From Triplophysa rosa (Eukaryota > Chordata > Actinopteri > Cypriniformes > Nemacheilidae), in NCBI RefSeq assembly GCF_024868665.1, contig NC_079894.1:5791426-5855425 (forward strand): a stretch of 64,000 nt of DNA. Reading direction: 5' to 3'. The notes below the pieces were generated by a model, which had not been told where the DNA came from, searched no databases, and was given only the letters and a program-made list of their open reading frames with translations. The position numbers were made by a program, and so were the translations under genes. Positions 12,286 to 24,722 of the stretch are shown here, one piece after another (the first letter of the stretch is position 1; each line of letters starts with the position of its first letter).

Positions 12286-13330
12286 GAGCTGGGTAGTAAC
12301 GGATTACATGTAATCTGGATTACGTAATCAGATTCGAAAAATCAAGTACTTGTAAGTAGAGCAAACTACATTTTAAATTACTCGTAATCAGAGTACAGTT
12401 ACTTTTCTATGGATTACATTATTACATATTATTCACAGAATGGCATGCAAGTTGTTTACAGTTCAGTTTTTTTCCCCTTGAACTTTTTCATAACCTATCA
12501 CTTATATATGTTTGTGATTCTTTGAGTTTTTTTTCCGGAAGAGAGGAAAGGGGTTTGGAATCACACACAGAAATGCAAAATAGAGTAGCACTCAGCATTT
12601 GATGGCTGGATGTATAGTAACGGATAGTGTGTGTAGTATAGACACTAAGGGTGTGACGAGACACTTAGACTACCCCACGAGATGAGATGAGATGAGACAC
12701 AATACTGTGTTCCAGAATTTTTACACTACTTTTAAGAAATCTTCAATGATGAAATTTGAATTTTTTTCATTTTATTCAGCTGAAAACCACAAAATCAGCT
12801 TTAGTGAATGTCATTTTACGTCTATTTTTATGAATTATAATATGATTTAAAAGTGGCAGGGCATGTTCAATACTAATTTCACCATCAAACTCTATCATGC
12901 ATTCATTTCGACGAGAAACCCTGTCACGCTTTAATCTCGCAAGATCTTGTGGCACAAGATCTTGTCACACCCCTAATAGACACCATTTCATTTTTAAGGA
13001 CACTCATGGGTAAACTATTCAGTGTTACTATCAGTAAACACTAACAGCAAGTTATACAGTGTTAGTATTTTGTCCGTTTTACTGTACTGATATTGAGGCT
13101 CTTGTTGGTGATAAAGAATTAAATATATTCTTTCCTCTTTGTATCTGTTAAAATAGTAAAAAATTATCCTGCTTCAATAAATGTGACATCAAATAAGATT
13201 GAAGTTAAAAGTAATCTAAATGTAATCCACAAGTATTCAGATTACGTTACCAAAAATGTGTAATCCAAGAGATTATATTACGGACTACAAATTTTGTCAT
13301 GTAGTTTGTAATCAGTAACTGATTGATGAA
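12286..13330. mobile_element. DNA transposon with ATTAC-rich ends, split by a nested hAT
   Basis: The left part has GTAACGGATTACATGTAATC repeats. The right part (13205-13318) has the matching inverse, GTAATCCACAAGTATTCAG and AGATTACGTTACC. Between them lies the element at 12646-12975. The outer borders are not exact; the right one abuts a MITE end (AACTATCCCTTTAA, 13330-13343). Confidence 0.65.
12646..12975. mobile_element. Nested hAT-like MITE with 8-bp duplication
   Basis: The ends TAAGGGTGTGAC and GTCACACCCCTA are inverted. The element is flanked by perfect duplications ATAGACAC at 12638-12645 and 12976-12983. It is 330 bases with no coding capacity, and contains a GAGATGAGATGAGATGAG tandem at 12681-12697. 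Confidence 0.88.
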
Positions 13331-13339
13331 CTATCCCTT

Positions 13340-15250
13340 TAATTCTATGTGGCATACAGACAAGTGTTTTCGAAGGAACGCAGAAACCTACAATGATGGT
13401 AAATTTACATAGCGAAACAACCCTTTATCATTCCCCACATGAAATCTGTGCCCACTAAACTCATTTTACCAGATAAAAATCTGACAATTTTCCAAAATCA
13501 GACAGAATTCCATTATAAGGAAAGTTTGAAGATTTTATCTGGGCCTTGAGTTTGCTCATATCTTCAATAACACTTTGCAAGAAACACAAATGTGGAAATC
13601 CAAACACTGTACTGCACAATAAACATTAAACAGACATGTTACCATAGAGGGATGAGCTGATAAAGTGGGGAAGAAAGCTGTCAGCTGTCATACAGATCTC
13701 AATGAAGATATGCCAAAATGTGTCAAGAAATGTGTTCAAAGAAGCTTTTTTAATTTCCATCAACCTGGTTACATCAAAGGGTCAATTTCTCTCTAAACGT
13801 ATCTTTAAATCAAATACAACAATTTATGACGAACGGAATAACCCCCAAGATTATACCCCCATAAAGACTGGACATGGCAGGACTTTAGGCTTAAATTTCA
13901 ACCGCCCAGACCAGACTGCCCTTACTGACAAATACACCGCCAGAACAATCCGAATCATTCTTCATGTTTCACTGACAAAATTCAAGTGATTCTATAATTA
14001 CTCATCTGTAAAGCCAGTCATGCTATTACACAATACAGACTCTCGCTTCTGAAGTGGGTTTGGTCATAAACACAGGGTAAAGGTTTTGGCAGCTTAGTCT
14101 GTGCATTGTTCACACAGACGCCATAATTCCAGCCTGTTTACGGTAAACGTGCGTTAAGCCGCGCTGGCAAGAGGCCTTCTGGGTTGGGACCTGGCATAGT
14201 TTTTCACTAAGAGCTGGAATCTCCAAGCCCACCGATTGTTTAAGCACTCTCATTTACCGAAGACACGAGATATCCAATTAAACTATAACGATTTACTCAT
14301 TTCTCTCCGCATAACTTCATTCCTCCCTCACTCGCCCTGCTTGGCATCAGCAATGTCTTCCAGAAAGCGGGCCAAGAATGAAAACGTAAGTGAATTTAAA
14401 GAGATGGTGAATGAAATACAAAAAAACAAAAGGAAAATAAAGGGCAGGGGATGCACGAGCTCCCTGCTCGGTCAACAAACAGAACCGATCTATGGACTGG
14501 CTTGAGAGCAGAAGGAATATATTAAGACATCTGGCATCTTAAGTGTGTACATTACAGACTGCTGATCAAAAATAGAAACCACCGGCCTCTCAACTCTGTC
14601 CTAGTTTGGGCTTTTGGGTTTTTGCTACATGCTATTAAGAGTACGCACAGTTAACCGCACCGTTTGTCCTGCTTTAGATCTTCCGCCCGTAACACGACTG
14701 CCGTGCATTCTTCCACGCAGTGTAAGCGAATCCCGTTATACCACTGCAGCACTTTAAATACACGCCGTGACTCAGCAAAAGAAAGGGAACATGAGCGGGC
14801 AGGAGGCACAGCTGGACGGAAGGGGTAAATTAGTAAATCACTGTGTCATGGTGGGAAAGACAAACCGACAGAGCACGACAGCTCATTCACAATCAACAGA
14901 AATCAAAGAGACAATACAGGCTGGGAAGATGACACTTGCACACTTCAGAAACTTCTGAACTGGCTGGACAACTATGAGAAACGCAAATCTATTTTTAGCC
15001 ATTTCCAAAGACCCTCAGGAGAACTGTTAGTACTAAGTCTGGAGTCTGCTATTATTTTTCTCCGGTTGTAGGGCACTTCTGTACTTTTGGCCTGTAGCTA
15101 TTTTTAAAAACGAACTGGTTTCAATTAGATTATATAACGTAGCATGACAGGCGGTGCAGGACAAGTGGACTTTCTGAATGTCTTAATCTTAGATCTAACT
15201 AGCCAAAATGGTGCTGTGGCCTTTAGCGTGGCTTACAGCTTGTCCTAACC
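13340..15250. other. Intergenic stretch without a supported gene
   Basis: Apparently single-copy sequence. Open frames at 13702-13989, 14236-14505 and 14767-14958 show no family features; the only splice-linked candidate is the 11-codon start at 14353. Nothing else recognised. Confidence 0.4.
14353..14385 (+). CDS. Possible short first coding exon, unrecognised
   Basis: ATG followed by ten codons (MSSRKRAKNEN) ends exactly at a perfect donor (AAC then GTAAGT). Upstream is a pyrimidine-rich, C-rich leader (14320-14342). The basic peptide resembles a nuclear-protein N-terminus, but it is too short to identify and no second exon was found. Read-through translation would extend it to 14505 with a lysine-rich tail, so chance remains likely. 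Confidence 0.2.
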
Positions 15251-15261
15251 AGGGGCGATGT

Positions 15262-15772
15262 AGTCTCAGCCTCAGACCACGGACCGTTGGCTGAACGTCT
15301 GATGCATAAGGCACACTTTTCTGGAAACACTTCGGCACGTTCGAAGTCGTCATCTGATTGGTTGAATTTCACAGGATTTCCGGGAGACGTGCGTGTCGCG
15401 TTCTTTAACGGTCCGCCTGGAAACAACATGAAGCCATCTGATCTAAGAAGTAAGCTGTCGTATTTACATCGGTTGCTATAAGAATTCATCACGATCGACT
15501 AAACGCTTAATTCGTAAAAGTATGCGAGGTTCACGGCATAAAGTTATAATCATTGTTGTTTCTATTAACTTTTGACACGTTCGTGAATTTACACCGGTCT
15601 GTTACTGCGGGGACATTTCCACGCCTATAAACATGACGCGGCACAAAACGAAACGTGATTGGTTGCTTGACCTGTCAGTCATATGGCCTCTTGGGCGGGC
15701 CTTGGCCAAAGAAAGCGGCGATAAGTTCCAGACCTTCAGTATGTCAGTATGAAGGTCTGGCTACGCGAGACT
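15262..15772. mobile_element. DNA transposon with 11-bp duplication
   Basis: The left end AGTCTCAGCCTCAGACC mirrors the right end GGTCTGGCTACGCGAGACT. The direct repeat AGGGGCGATGT flanks both sides (15251-15261 and 15773-15783). The length of the duplication suggests a Mutator-like family rather than hAT. There is no transposase. Confidence 0.75.
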
Positions 15773-15863
15773 AGGGGCGATGTGACAAGAATGAAATATT
15801 GAAAATACTGAAAATGTACAAAAGTAACAGACTGGACAAGTTCACATTGTGGCTGGTTAGGAC

Positions 15864-16803
15864 TAGAGCTATTTTTTATTTTAGTCTTAGTTTTAGTCCC
15901 ATGCCAAATGTACTTTTTAGTTTTTATCTTATTTAGTCATCCATGCCCTGTTTTCGTTTAGTCAAGTTTAGTTGACTAAATGTCTATGCATTTTCGTCTG
16001 GTGTAGTCAATACAAACTTTGTCACATTTTCATCATTCTGTATAATGGTTAAAAAGATAAAAATTGTTATTTTGCTAAAACTTATAATCACAGTGATCGT
16101 TGTCGTTTGACAAATTTGTTTTTATATTTCATTATAAGCATCTTTTGACCAATAAGCACAAATAGAATGTAAAATCATGTGCACAGAGGTTTTATAAGTG
16201 CATAGGATTCATAGACATCCAACCTCTGCATTAAGTTCTCCCGCAAATTCCTACGCGAGGTGGGATGCATTTATTCAGAAACCACAATCGCAAACAAACA
16301 ATGTAGTGGAGATCAACGCGGCTCGAGCAGCTCATGAGAGAACACAGACCGGCTGGAGATCGCAAAACCCTTGTTTTTTTTATTTAAGATCCTCAACGGC
16401 GCTTCCACAGCGAGAGCATTTGCATGTGGTTGCCAGATTGCATAAAATAAGCCCACTGGCAGAAAACGTATCATTTTTTAACCTTTCATCCCTGTTTGGG
16501 ATCTGAACTCCTGTTATCTGGAGACCGCAAACATAAACGCTCGTACAGCAGAGGCTTGCACAAAAATCTGTAACATTTATCTTCTATTTTTTATGATGAA
16601 GACTAAAAAGAGTTTTTGGGTAAGTTTTTATTTTATAACTACATTTTAGTCTCATCATTTTTCGTCAACGATATTGCGTGCTGATATAGTCTTAGTTGTC
16701 GTTTAATGGCCTTTTCGTCTCGTCATAGTCTCGTCTTCGTCCTGGGAAAATAGTCGTTGACGAATATTTTTCGTCATTATTTTCGTTAACGAAATGAACA
16801 CTA
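15864..16803. mobile_element. hAT-like element with 8-bp duplication
   Basis: Perfect flanking duplications GTTAGGAC at 15856-15863 and 16804-16811. The ends (TAGAGCTATTTTTTATTTT; CGTTAACGAAATGAACACTA) are only weakly inverted, but both sides carry TTTAGTC/CGTC-rich subterminal repeats. It is 940 bases with no transposase. Confidence 0.85.
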
Positions 16804-16811
16804 GTTAGGAC

Positions 16812-18860
16812 AAAATAAATCATGGAAGTGATGCTTTCCTGCATCCGATTATGGCATTATGCAGTGTCCTTAGTATTAGTGACGGGCCTATTGTGCAAAA
16901 CTGTAGTTACTGGAATAAACATTGACTACCTCCTGACATTTTCCTGTTATTAAGACATTCAAAAGTGATTACACAATTATCTTTTGGTTGCCAGCAGTCA
17001 CAAGTATAAAGAGCGTTTAAAACTGAAGCGTTTACTGGAAAAACAGTGGAGTCGGGCCAAACTTTAAGATTCTTCTCTTTCCACAGAATATTGGCTTCAT
17101 TGTTAGATAGCCCCATGATCAGGATTTTCACCCTACACAACAATGACGAATGTAAAGGAAAAAATATGCAAGTGGGGTTGAGAGAAGCAGCCATTTATTT
17201 CCACCTAATCCCAGTACGTAAGAATGAATGCAAATGTGTCATGACGCGGCTTTGGACACAATGAGATTTCATTTTCATCTGCTCATCAGTAATACTACAA
17301 CATCAATTTTCACTCTACAATACTTGAAGGGCCTTCTTTTTCCAAGTAGGTGGTTTACGAGGAGGCTGTAATAAGAATTGCATCAAAGGATTTATTAGCT
17401 GAAAGACAAGACGATTTCAAAATATCTTCTTCCAAGAGCTCTACTACGAAGAGGAAAGCCTCCCGTTTAAATACAGAAACATCCAGCTCAACTTTGACAT
17501 AATGCAGAACACTGGCCACTGGCCAACACAACAGCAATGTCAGTTGTGTAGATGTTGAGATGAACTTTCAAGCGCGATACATCCCGCAAGGACATGTGTG
17601 ACGCGTGGCTGAAACAAGACTCCCAAGAGCATCTCTAAGAATAAAAAAACATGATTCCAAGAAGACTTGGCATGGATGAAATCCTCAAGTCCTGCTTCCA
17701 AGAAAAGGCAATATAGGACAGGCAAGGCAGTTTGGCCCTGCAAAACTGTACATGGGCTGAAGGACCAAATGATCTTCTCACGACAGACCAATAGCTCCAC
17801 AAATCACTCCTCACATATGAAAGGGGATGCCATACCTGGAACTAGGCATCTGTACGTAGCCACCTAGTATCAGTGTCAGCTGCAATGCTTTTTTGCTATC
17901 GAGCACATATTTTCTCATTTGTACTTTTATTTTATGCTTAAGAATTACATTCATGAACCCACTTACAGGACTAAATTCAACCTCCACCCTAAATTCAAAT
18001 GCGATGGACTCATGAGATTCGGTTACTGGAGGGGGACTCCCTGATCTGTCTATAAGATCGCGAAGAGGAAGTACAATTTCAAGTCACAAAGAAAAACAAA
18101 CTAACACCTAGAAAAATACAAATCAAAACACACCAAACAGGCTTCCTTATTAGTGAAGTACTTCACCATAACTGATGACTATGTTTGTTCTTTGACTCAT
18201 CTGTGTCAGTCTATAGAGAGGAAAAGTCTATGTAAGGCAGCGCTCCAGAATCAGTCAGGCTAAACCAGTCCTCAAGGCACTGGTAATGAACAGAGAGCTG
18301 GTTCCTTTTGTTCAAGCCTCAAAATTGAATAAAACCATTATGGTTGAATCTGTGCCTGAAACAGCAGAGTAATGCTCACATTTACAGGAAACATCACACA
18401 CTACTCATATTCAATTAAGGGTATCATGAATGCCATTCGAAAATAATTAGGGGGAATAATTAGGAAAATAGTTTTCAGTGATGGAAAAAATCTGACTGTT
18501 CGCCTGTTTTCTAAGCAGCAGTCTAATATTCAGAATTCACTGCTTGGACGGATTCCTTACAGAACAGTTTCATTACACTCGTGTTTGCATGCTATGACTT
18601 CAAACCCACTTAATCACAGAGAAAAATGAAGATATAACATCAACTTTAAAGAGTTCTAATCACAGATTATATACTTGAAGTTATTTTACTAAAACTAAAC
18701 AGGGAACACGGCACAAAACTCCTACCTTTAGTAAAAAAAAAACAATCATCAATCTTACTGATTACACAAATACTGATGATTCACTGATGAGTGAGGATCC
18801 CTACACAAAGTGTTGTAAACTTCTGCACATGCACAGTAGCTAGAATAGCCTGAAAAAATG
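16812..18860. other. Intergenic stretch without a supported gene
   Basis: Open frames at 16907-17264 and 17355-17867 overlap on opposite strands and resemble no family. I see no repeat structure or splice-linked exon. Confidence 0.4.
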
Positions 18861-18864
18861 ATTT

Positions 18865-19027
18865 TGTGTCTATACAATAAAAGTTAATGGGTACCGCCAT
18901 TGTTTGGTTACCAACATTCTTCAAAAAATCTTCTCTTGTGTTCTACAGAGGAAAGAAATCTTACAGGTTTGAAATGACAAAAAGGTGAGTAAATGATGAC
19001 AGAACTTTCATTTTGGGGTTAACAGTC
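18865..19027. repeat. Fragment of the TTAA MITE family
   Basis: Contains CCAACATTCTTCAAAAAAT, TTGTGTTCTACAGAGGAAAG and GGTGAGTAAATGATGACAG, the right half of the family seen complete at 35453 and 44480. Confidence 0.7.
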
Positions 19028-19049
19028 ACTTACATATGCTAAAATACAC

Positions 19050-19852
19050 CAGGGTTTTTCCTGCATAGAGGAATTGGAGGCAGCCGCCTCCGTCAAATGT
19101 CGTGCCGCCTCAGACTCGCCAAAATTATGTCGGGTGTCTTCACAAGAAATGCTGCGTGCATTTAAGACTGTCATTTGTAACTGCAGTTGCGACATTACGC
19201 CACAGTGGAGGCGCTGTTTTCGTTATCAGCACACTGAGGCGCTAAAAAGAGTTGCAGAACAAGAGCTAGCTGTGTTTGACAGCTGTTTGTTTTGCATACA
19301 AGTACGTTTCATTTCTTGAAATTTCTTAAATTAACATGACGTACATCATTGTAATGTCTTTAGCTGTGCAGTTGGATCGTTGAATCAGCGTATACTGTAC
19401 ACAGCGAGTTCGCCAGTATGAACGCACATTGCGTTCAGAACGACTCGCACACGAATGACTCATTTGAACCAATTCATTTAAACTATTGAACTTTTCAGTC
19501 ACTAGCGAATATAAGAGATCCTTGAATCATTTAAAGTGAACCACAGATAATGCAAGATGTGAATGAGCTTTGCTCATTTAGTAAGACTGGTTAATTCAGT
19601 TGTCTATTGCGGGCTGAAAAGTTAGTTGAAAATGATAAAAAAGCTTTATTTGATTAAAAAAAAGTCTGTTAGGTTGAATAAAAGTAATGTTTTATATAAC
19701 TTAATAATTGTAATTTTCATCTAATTTTATTATAACTTTTAATGTCAAAGTCACTTTGGTTAAGCCACTTAAAGGTACGGTAGGCCTACGTGTGTGTGTA
19801 CAAGATCAGGATGGCACCACCGCCGCCTCATTTTGAGCCAGGAAAAACCCTG
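19050..19852. mobile_element. DNA transposon with 14-bp inverted ends
   Basis: Perfect inverted ends CAGGGTTTTTCCTG and CAGGAAAAACCCTG, followed by related GGCGGC blocks (GCAGCCGCCTCC at 19079; CCGCCGCCTCA at 19820). TACAC flanks both sides, but the true duplication length is unclear. An 81-codon frame at 19074-19319 lies inside and is probably not a gene. Confidence 0.8.
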
Positions 19853-22800
19853 TACACCATATTGATTTCTTTTTTTTGTCAGTCAAAACCATTCCCATAG
19901 TTATTCCATAGTTTGATAAGTTTGCTACTGTTCCATTATTGTACTGAAAAAATAAAGAAAAATGATAATAAATAGGGATGCACTGAATGTACAGCAACCG
20001 AAATTAAGTGAAGTGGCAGAATAAATTTTAACGAACATGGCATGTGATACGATCAAGCAGCAACCAGCGCAGAGAGAGTCAAACGCGCTTAATAAATGCA
20101 GCAAACCGGTCAGCAGAATGTGGAGCATTTTAAAGTGTCCGAGAAAGACACAGCACGGAACCTGCAGCGCAGGAGTAAATTTCCGAATGAAAGCATCTTT
20201 ACCGGTCGGAAACTTTGGTGTACTTCAGATAGGAGCGGGTGGTCTGACAGTAGCCTCAACATCCTTTGACATCATAGAGTGGTGGCGTGCACACAGTCCC
20301 CTGTACTAAACAACTTGTTAAAGTATGTTCTGTGCATCGTTACACCGCACGCGAGCGGCGCGATGCAACATGGCGAAAGCAAAATGAAACTGGACGTTTG
20401 TTGCGTCTCTTTGCGCTGCATCCAGTGGGCACAGAATTTATGTTTATAATGGCTTATACGGTGTTCACACCGAACGCGAGCAATCGCGTTCCACGCTCTT
20501 TATTACTCGCTTTGCGCGAATTCATAGCTCGAGTTGAAAATTTTCTACTTGTGCAGAAGAACGCCTCAAACGCGCCGCCCGATTTGCGTCAGTTCGCGTC
20601 TATGCATTGACTTTGTATGTAATTTACTCGAGCCAAACGCTTAATTTGCGTTTGGTGAGAACAAAGCATTAGTGTTGTGTTCGCGCCGCTCGCGGGGCTG
20701 GGCAAGCGTTTTCAATCCATTCCCATGGAAGCTGAGCTCGCGTTGCGCCAGCATTCCTCTTCTCCGCGAGCGCCACGTGAACGTGCGTTGAAGTTCATAA
20801 GAACGGATTAAAAACGCTCACCCTGCTCCGCACCAGTATATTTGGACACAAAATGTCAGGTGAGATTTCTTTTAAATGTTTACTTTATTTTCAAAAACAT
20901 TGATAGTGAATTTTTAATAATCTAACAGTGTCGATTTAATTATTTACTCAATCTTAGTTTTATTAACATGAATTTTTGTATGTTGTAATTAAAATCTTTT
21001 CATTCTCCCCATGGTATGGGGGACACGCCTCGCCCCGCCGCCTAATACCCTGCCCCCAATTAATCGAGTACTTGTTTTTCAAACCAGTCCAGTACTCGAA
21101 ATGAAATATGATCAAAAATGCCCATCCCTTAACCTCGCGCTCTGGAGAGCTAAAGTGACAGCTTCGTGCTAAACCAAAAGCTAAAATCGACAGGGATTTT
21201 GAGAGTTGGCTCTGACATCTGAAGGATTGCATTAACAGGTAAGACGTCACTATTGTGATTATTATTTAAAAGTCTTTGTTTCATGTAGTCAGAACAAAAG
21301 CGGCAGATATTGTATGTGTTCAGAGGACATGTTTCAGATATATTACTTGTAGGACGTAAGGTAGGCGGTATTTTCCTTTTTTTTTTAATTAATTTTTTAT
21401 AGAGTTTTTGTCTACATCAGGTGCGACGCGATATCAAACGTAACAATTGATTCTATATAAGTGATGTTTTTAAACGTTTCACGTTGTATCTGGTGTAGAC
21501 ACGGTCACATTTTACTATCACGTTGATGTACAGATGTGATCTGATGCGGTGTGTGCAGTCAGTCATTCAGCACAGAGCTCGGATTCATCCGCGCAGAGCA
21601 GCAGTGCCAAAGCACAACCCACGTAAAGAAAATAACTCTGCATATAACTGACATTTTGTGTTTCAAACTGAGATGGCAACAAAGAGGTCAAAGTTAAGGA
21701 CTGCAGCTTTAAACACTACAGAAGAACTCATCAGTGTCTGCAAATCAGGGCCACTCATGGCCTGTTCTCTCTCACTACAAGCTCTTGACCTTTGGCTGCC
21801 AAGAACATTCTTCATTTGGCTCTTTTCCTACACCAATATCTATGCAGGCATCTGCTCCACACCATTACATCGTGGGACTCAAGAGGGCATCAATACAGCC
21901 ATAGCACAACTTGACATCTCCAACTACTGTCCCATCTGTTCTGGAGAGCCCCCTGCCAGTTAAACTAACACCTTTTAAACCATTCCTCCTTTCATAACAC
22001 GACATCTCTGTAAATCAAGCCCGGGCACATTCTTTCATTTCACAATGTCCACCTTGTGACTACGTGCAATGGAAATGTAATCCCAATAGCTTCAAATTAA
22101 ATATTAAAAGAAATGTCATTTAATAGACTTTCGTAACGCTGAAAACACAACAATGCAACCTAAAGTAGTTCAATATTTATTGCATAAATATTTTATTGCA
22201 TTTTAATCTTCATTTCCGTGGTATCATTTATTGGTTAATATAATGGAAATTCATCACTTACGATATCTGAGAACATTGAACAATCTCAGATGATTACATA
22301 CATAGAAATTGATTTTTCAATATTAAGTTTCACAATATGTGACTTGTGTTCATCCAATAAGCGTTCATCATGCGCCAGGTTGAATTATTCATTGTGTTTG
22401 GCTGCAATATTTCTATACATCGTGTGTGTGCGCAGAAGAACACGATAACCCTCTAATACCCAACTTACGACACTCAACGTGCGCATATACATATTACACA
22501 CAGAGGGCAAATCACAAAACTCTTACATTCTACACTTTGGTCAGGTATGAAAATACTAATAAATACTAAAATTAAAATACTAATATTATAAAATGTGAAC
22601 AGCTGATGTCTAACTTGCCATTGAAAATGTTTCAAGCCCAAGCGAGACATTTTGGTGGGGGATGATGAGGCACTTTAAATGGCAGGAACCAGTGGTGATG
22701 GTATCATATTCTCCAGATGGCCGGCTATCTCTTCTCCTTTACACAGGGGCCGGCCGGAGCAATTCAAGCCTCCCTGGGGACACGCAGGGCTTGTGCAGAA

Positions 22801-23230
22801 GAGTTCTAGTCAATGAGTCCTCAACCACTCATCCCCATAACATGAAAGGGAAGGCCGCTCACTTCACCACAGCTACTGTTTTAATCAGCCATGACGGGAG
22901 AACCTGCACTTGAGGCACTGCTATGTGATCCATTAAAGGCTAGAAGATATGTGCCATCTGATATGTTCCTGTCCTCATCAAAAGCTGGGACAACTTATTG
23001 AAGTATTATACAACGAATACAAAAAATCTTAACGTGCAATGTTAAAGTACTGTCTCCTATTACAGCTATAGTACAAGAGTATGCTGTGCTCTTAAAATTG
23101 TGCGAGCGGTCGATGCTGGCGGTTCAGTGGACTGTCTGCGGACATGCGAGTGACTCAAGCTCAAGTTTTGGCTCCTGTTCCCATCTCACTTATCCCATAA
23201 TGTTTCTTTCTGTCCTGTCAAAAAAGCTGT
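19853..23230. other. Transposon fragments and unassigned sequence
   Basis: TAGGGATGCACTGAATG at 19975 and GGGATGGGCATTTTTGATC (inverse, 21110-21130) are ends of two different hAT families. The part 20330-20830 is CpG-rich with GTTCACACCGAACGCGAG and GTGAACGTGCG blocks, typical of another fish DNA element. From 21600 to 22920 there are open frames (21658-21963, 22662-22913) without recognisable products. Confidence 0.4.
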
Positions 23231-24246
23231 AAAGGCTAAGGCGATATATCGTACGATTCTTATGCTCTCAGTTTCTCAATGACTTACGGTTAAATGCCGC
23301 AACATCCGAAAGCCAGAGGGCGCTCTTGCGAAGAAACTCCGAATATAGAAAACCGAAGAAGAGCAATTAGTTCCAGGAAATGCCTGTGGTCATATTCTAT
23401 CGCTGTTCTTCAAACCTTTTCAGGTATTTTCATGATAATAAAGTTGATTTATATTTAAAGTTGATTTAAAGTTTATTTATCAAATACACGTTACAAATAG
23501 GGTTGGGAATCGAAAATCAATTCCAATTTGGAATCGGAATCGAAAGGCTAGGATTCGGATCGGAATCGAAAGGAATAGGAATCGGATACTTGAGATTAAA
23601 ATTTGAATTCCTCTTATCAATTCCTGTGTGCATATTTTCAGAAAAGTACATGCGTTGCATGATCTGCTGATATCTCAATAAAAGCCCTTATGAAAATTAT
23701 CGATATTTTTTACTATAGTAAGCATAGTTTAGCTATAGAATTTGCATTAAAGCAAAGGAATCACAAATTAACCATAGTTGCATTATAGTAACTGCAGTTT
23801 AACCATGATGTAGTTCAACTATGACAATACAAATTGTAATAAATCAGAAAAGGTGTGTCTCTATGTGTAAATATACACAAAACGGTGCTCATAAATATAT
23901 AAATATATTTTGCAAACAAGTCAATAAGCAGGCTAAATGACCATACAGGTTGATATCTGAATGTTTTACTTCAACTGTGGAATCGAAACTGGGAATCGAT
24001 AAGAATCGAAATCGATAAGCAGAATCGGAATTGGAATTGGAATCGATAAAATTGAAACGATTCCCAACCCTAGTTACAAACGACTCAATCTCGTAGTGAT
24101 TTTAGATCGAGCAGACGAGCAGTACTTCCTACTGATCAAACAGCCGTAGTTCACGGACGAGCTGTGCATAAAACATAGAATCGATTTCAGAATCGATTTA
24201 GACATGTATAATTAACGTGAATCGCGATATATAGCGCCCAGCCCTA
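23231..24246. mobile_element. Older hAT-like element hosting another
   Basis: The right end reads GCGATATATAGCGCCCAGCCCTA, the left end TAAAGGCTAAGGCGATATATCG, an eroded inverse of it. The 8-bp duplication has decayed. A second hAT (23498-24072) sits inside. Confidence 0.6.
23498..24072. mobile_element. Nested hAT-like MITE with 8-bp duplication
   Basis: Inverted ends TAGGGTTGGGAATCG and CGATTCCCAACCCTA (15 bases perfect) with duplications GTTACAAA at 23490-23497 and 24073-24080. Subterminal GGAATCG repeats stand on both sides. It is 575 bases and noncoding. Confidence 0.92.
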
Positions 24247-24633
24247 AGTTGAACATGTCCATTTCTGGCTCAACCAATAGCGTAAGTCTGGAAACGCATA
24301 AGAAATTTATTTTTCTATATGACTTGAGCTAGGGATGCAGAATTTACTGAAACGGTGCATATTGCAATATTATGCACTTATATTATGCAACAATAACACA
24401 TGACTGTCCACTTTCAGAAGTTTTAATGATTTATTTATTTTCCTAGAAAATACGATACATGAATGGTTACATTATTCGTTTTTATTACACGGCGGAAAGT
24501 AAACATCTTTTCCTCGCGGAAGGTCTGCATTCAGTAAAAATGAGCTAATAAAATATTTCTAATTCACATTTCATGTCCAGTTTTTTCCTTATGTGGCATT
24601 AGCCATGTAATAAGCAAGATAATGTACAAGCAG

Positions 24634-24722
24634 CAGGCTGTTATCGCGAAATAAGCCCCTCCAGTGTGAAATCACTGCCGGGGCTTATTTCTGCGATAAC
24701 AACCGGCTGCCTGTAAATTATA
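24634..24722. repeat. Perfect-like hairpin, 25-base arms
   Basis: AGGCTGTTATCGCGAAATAA GCCCC at 24635-24659 pairs with GGGGCTTATTTCTGCGATAA CAACCGGCT at 24680-24708, around a 20-base loop. It may be the core of a MITE. It lies in a stretch starting with a hAT-like TAGGGATGCAGAATTTACTG at 24333. Confidence 0.7.

Noticed and set aside
19074..19319. 81-codon cysteine-rich frame
   Set aside because: It lies wholly within a DNA transposon with 14-bp inverted ends and resembles no protein.
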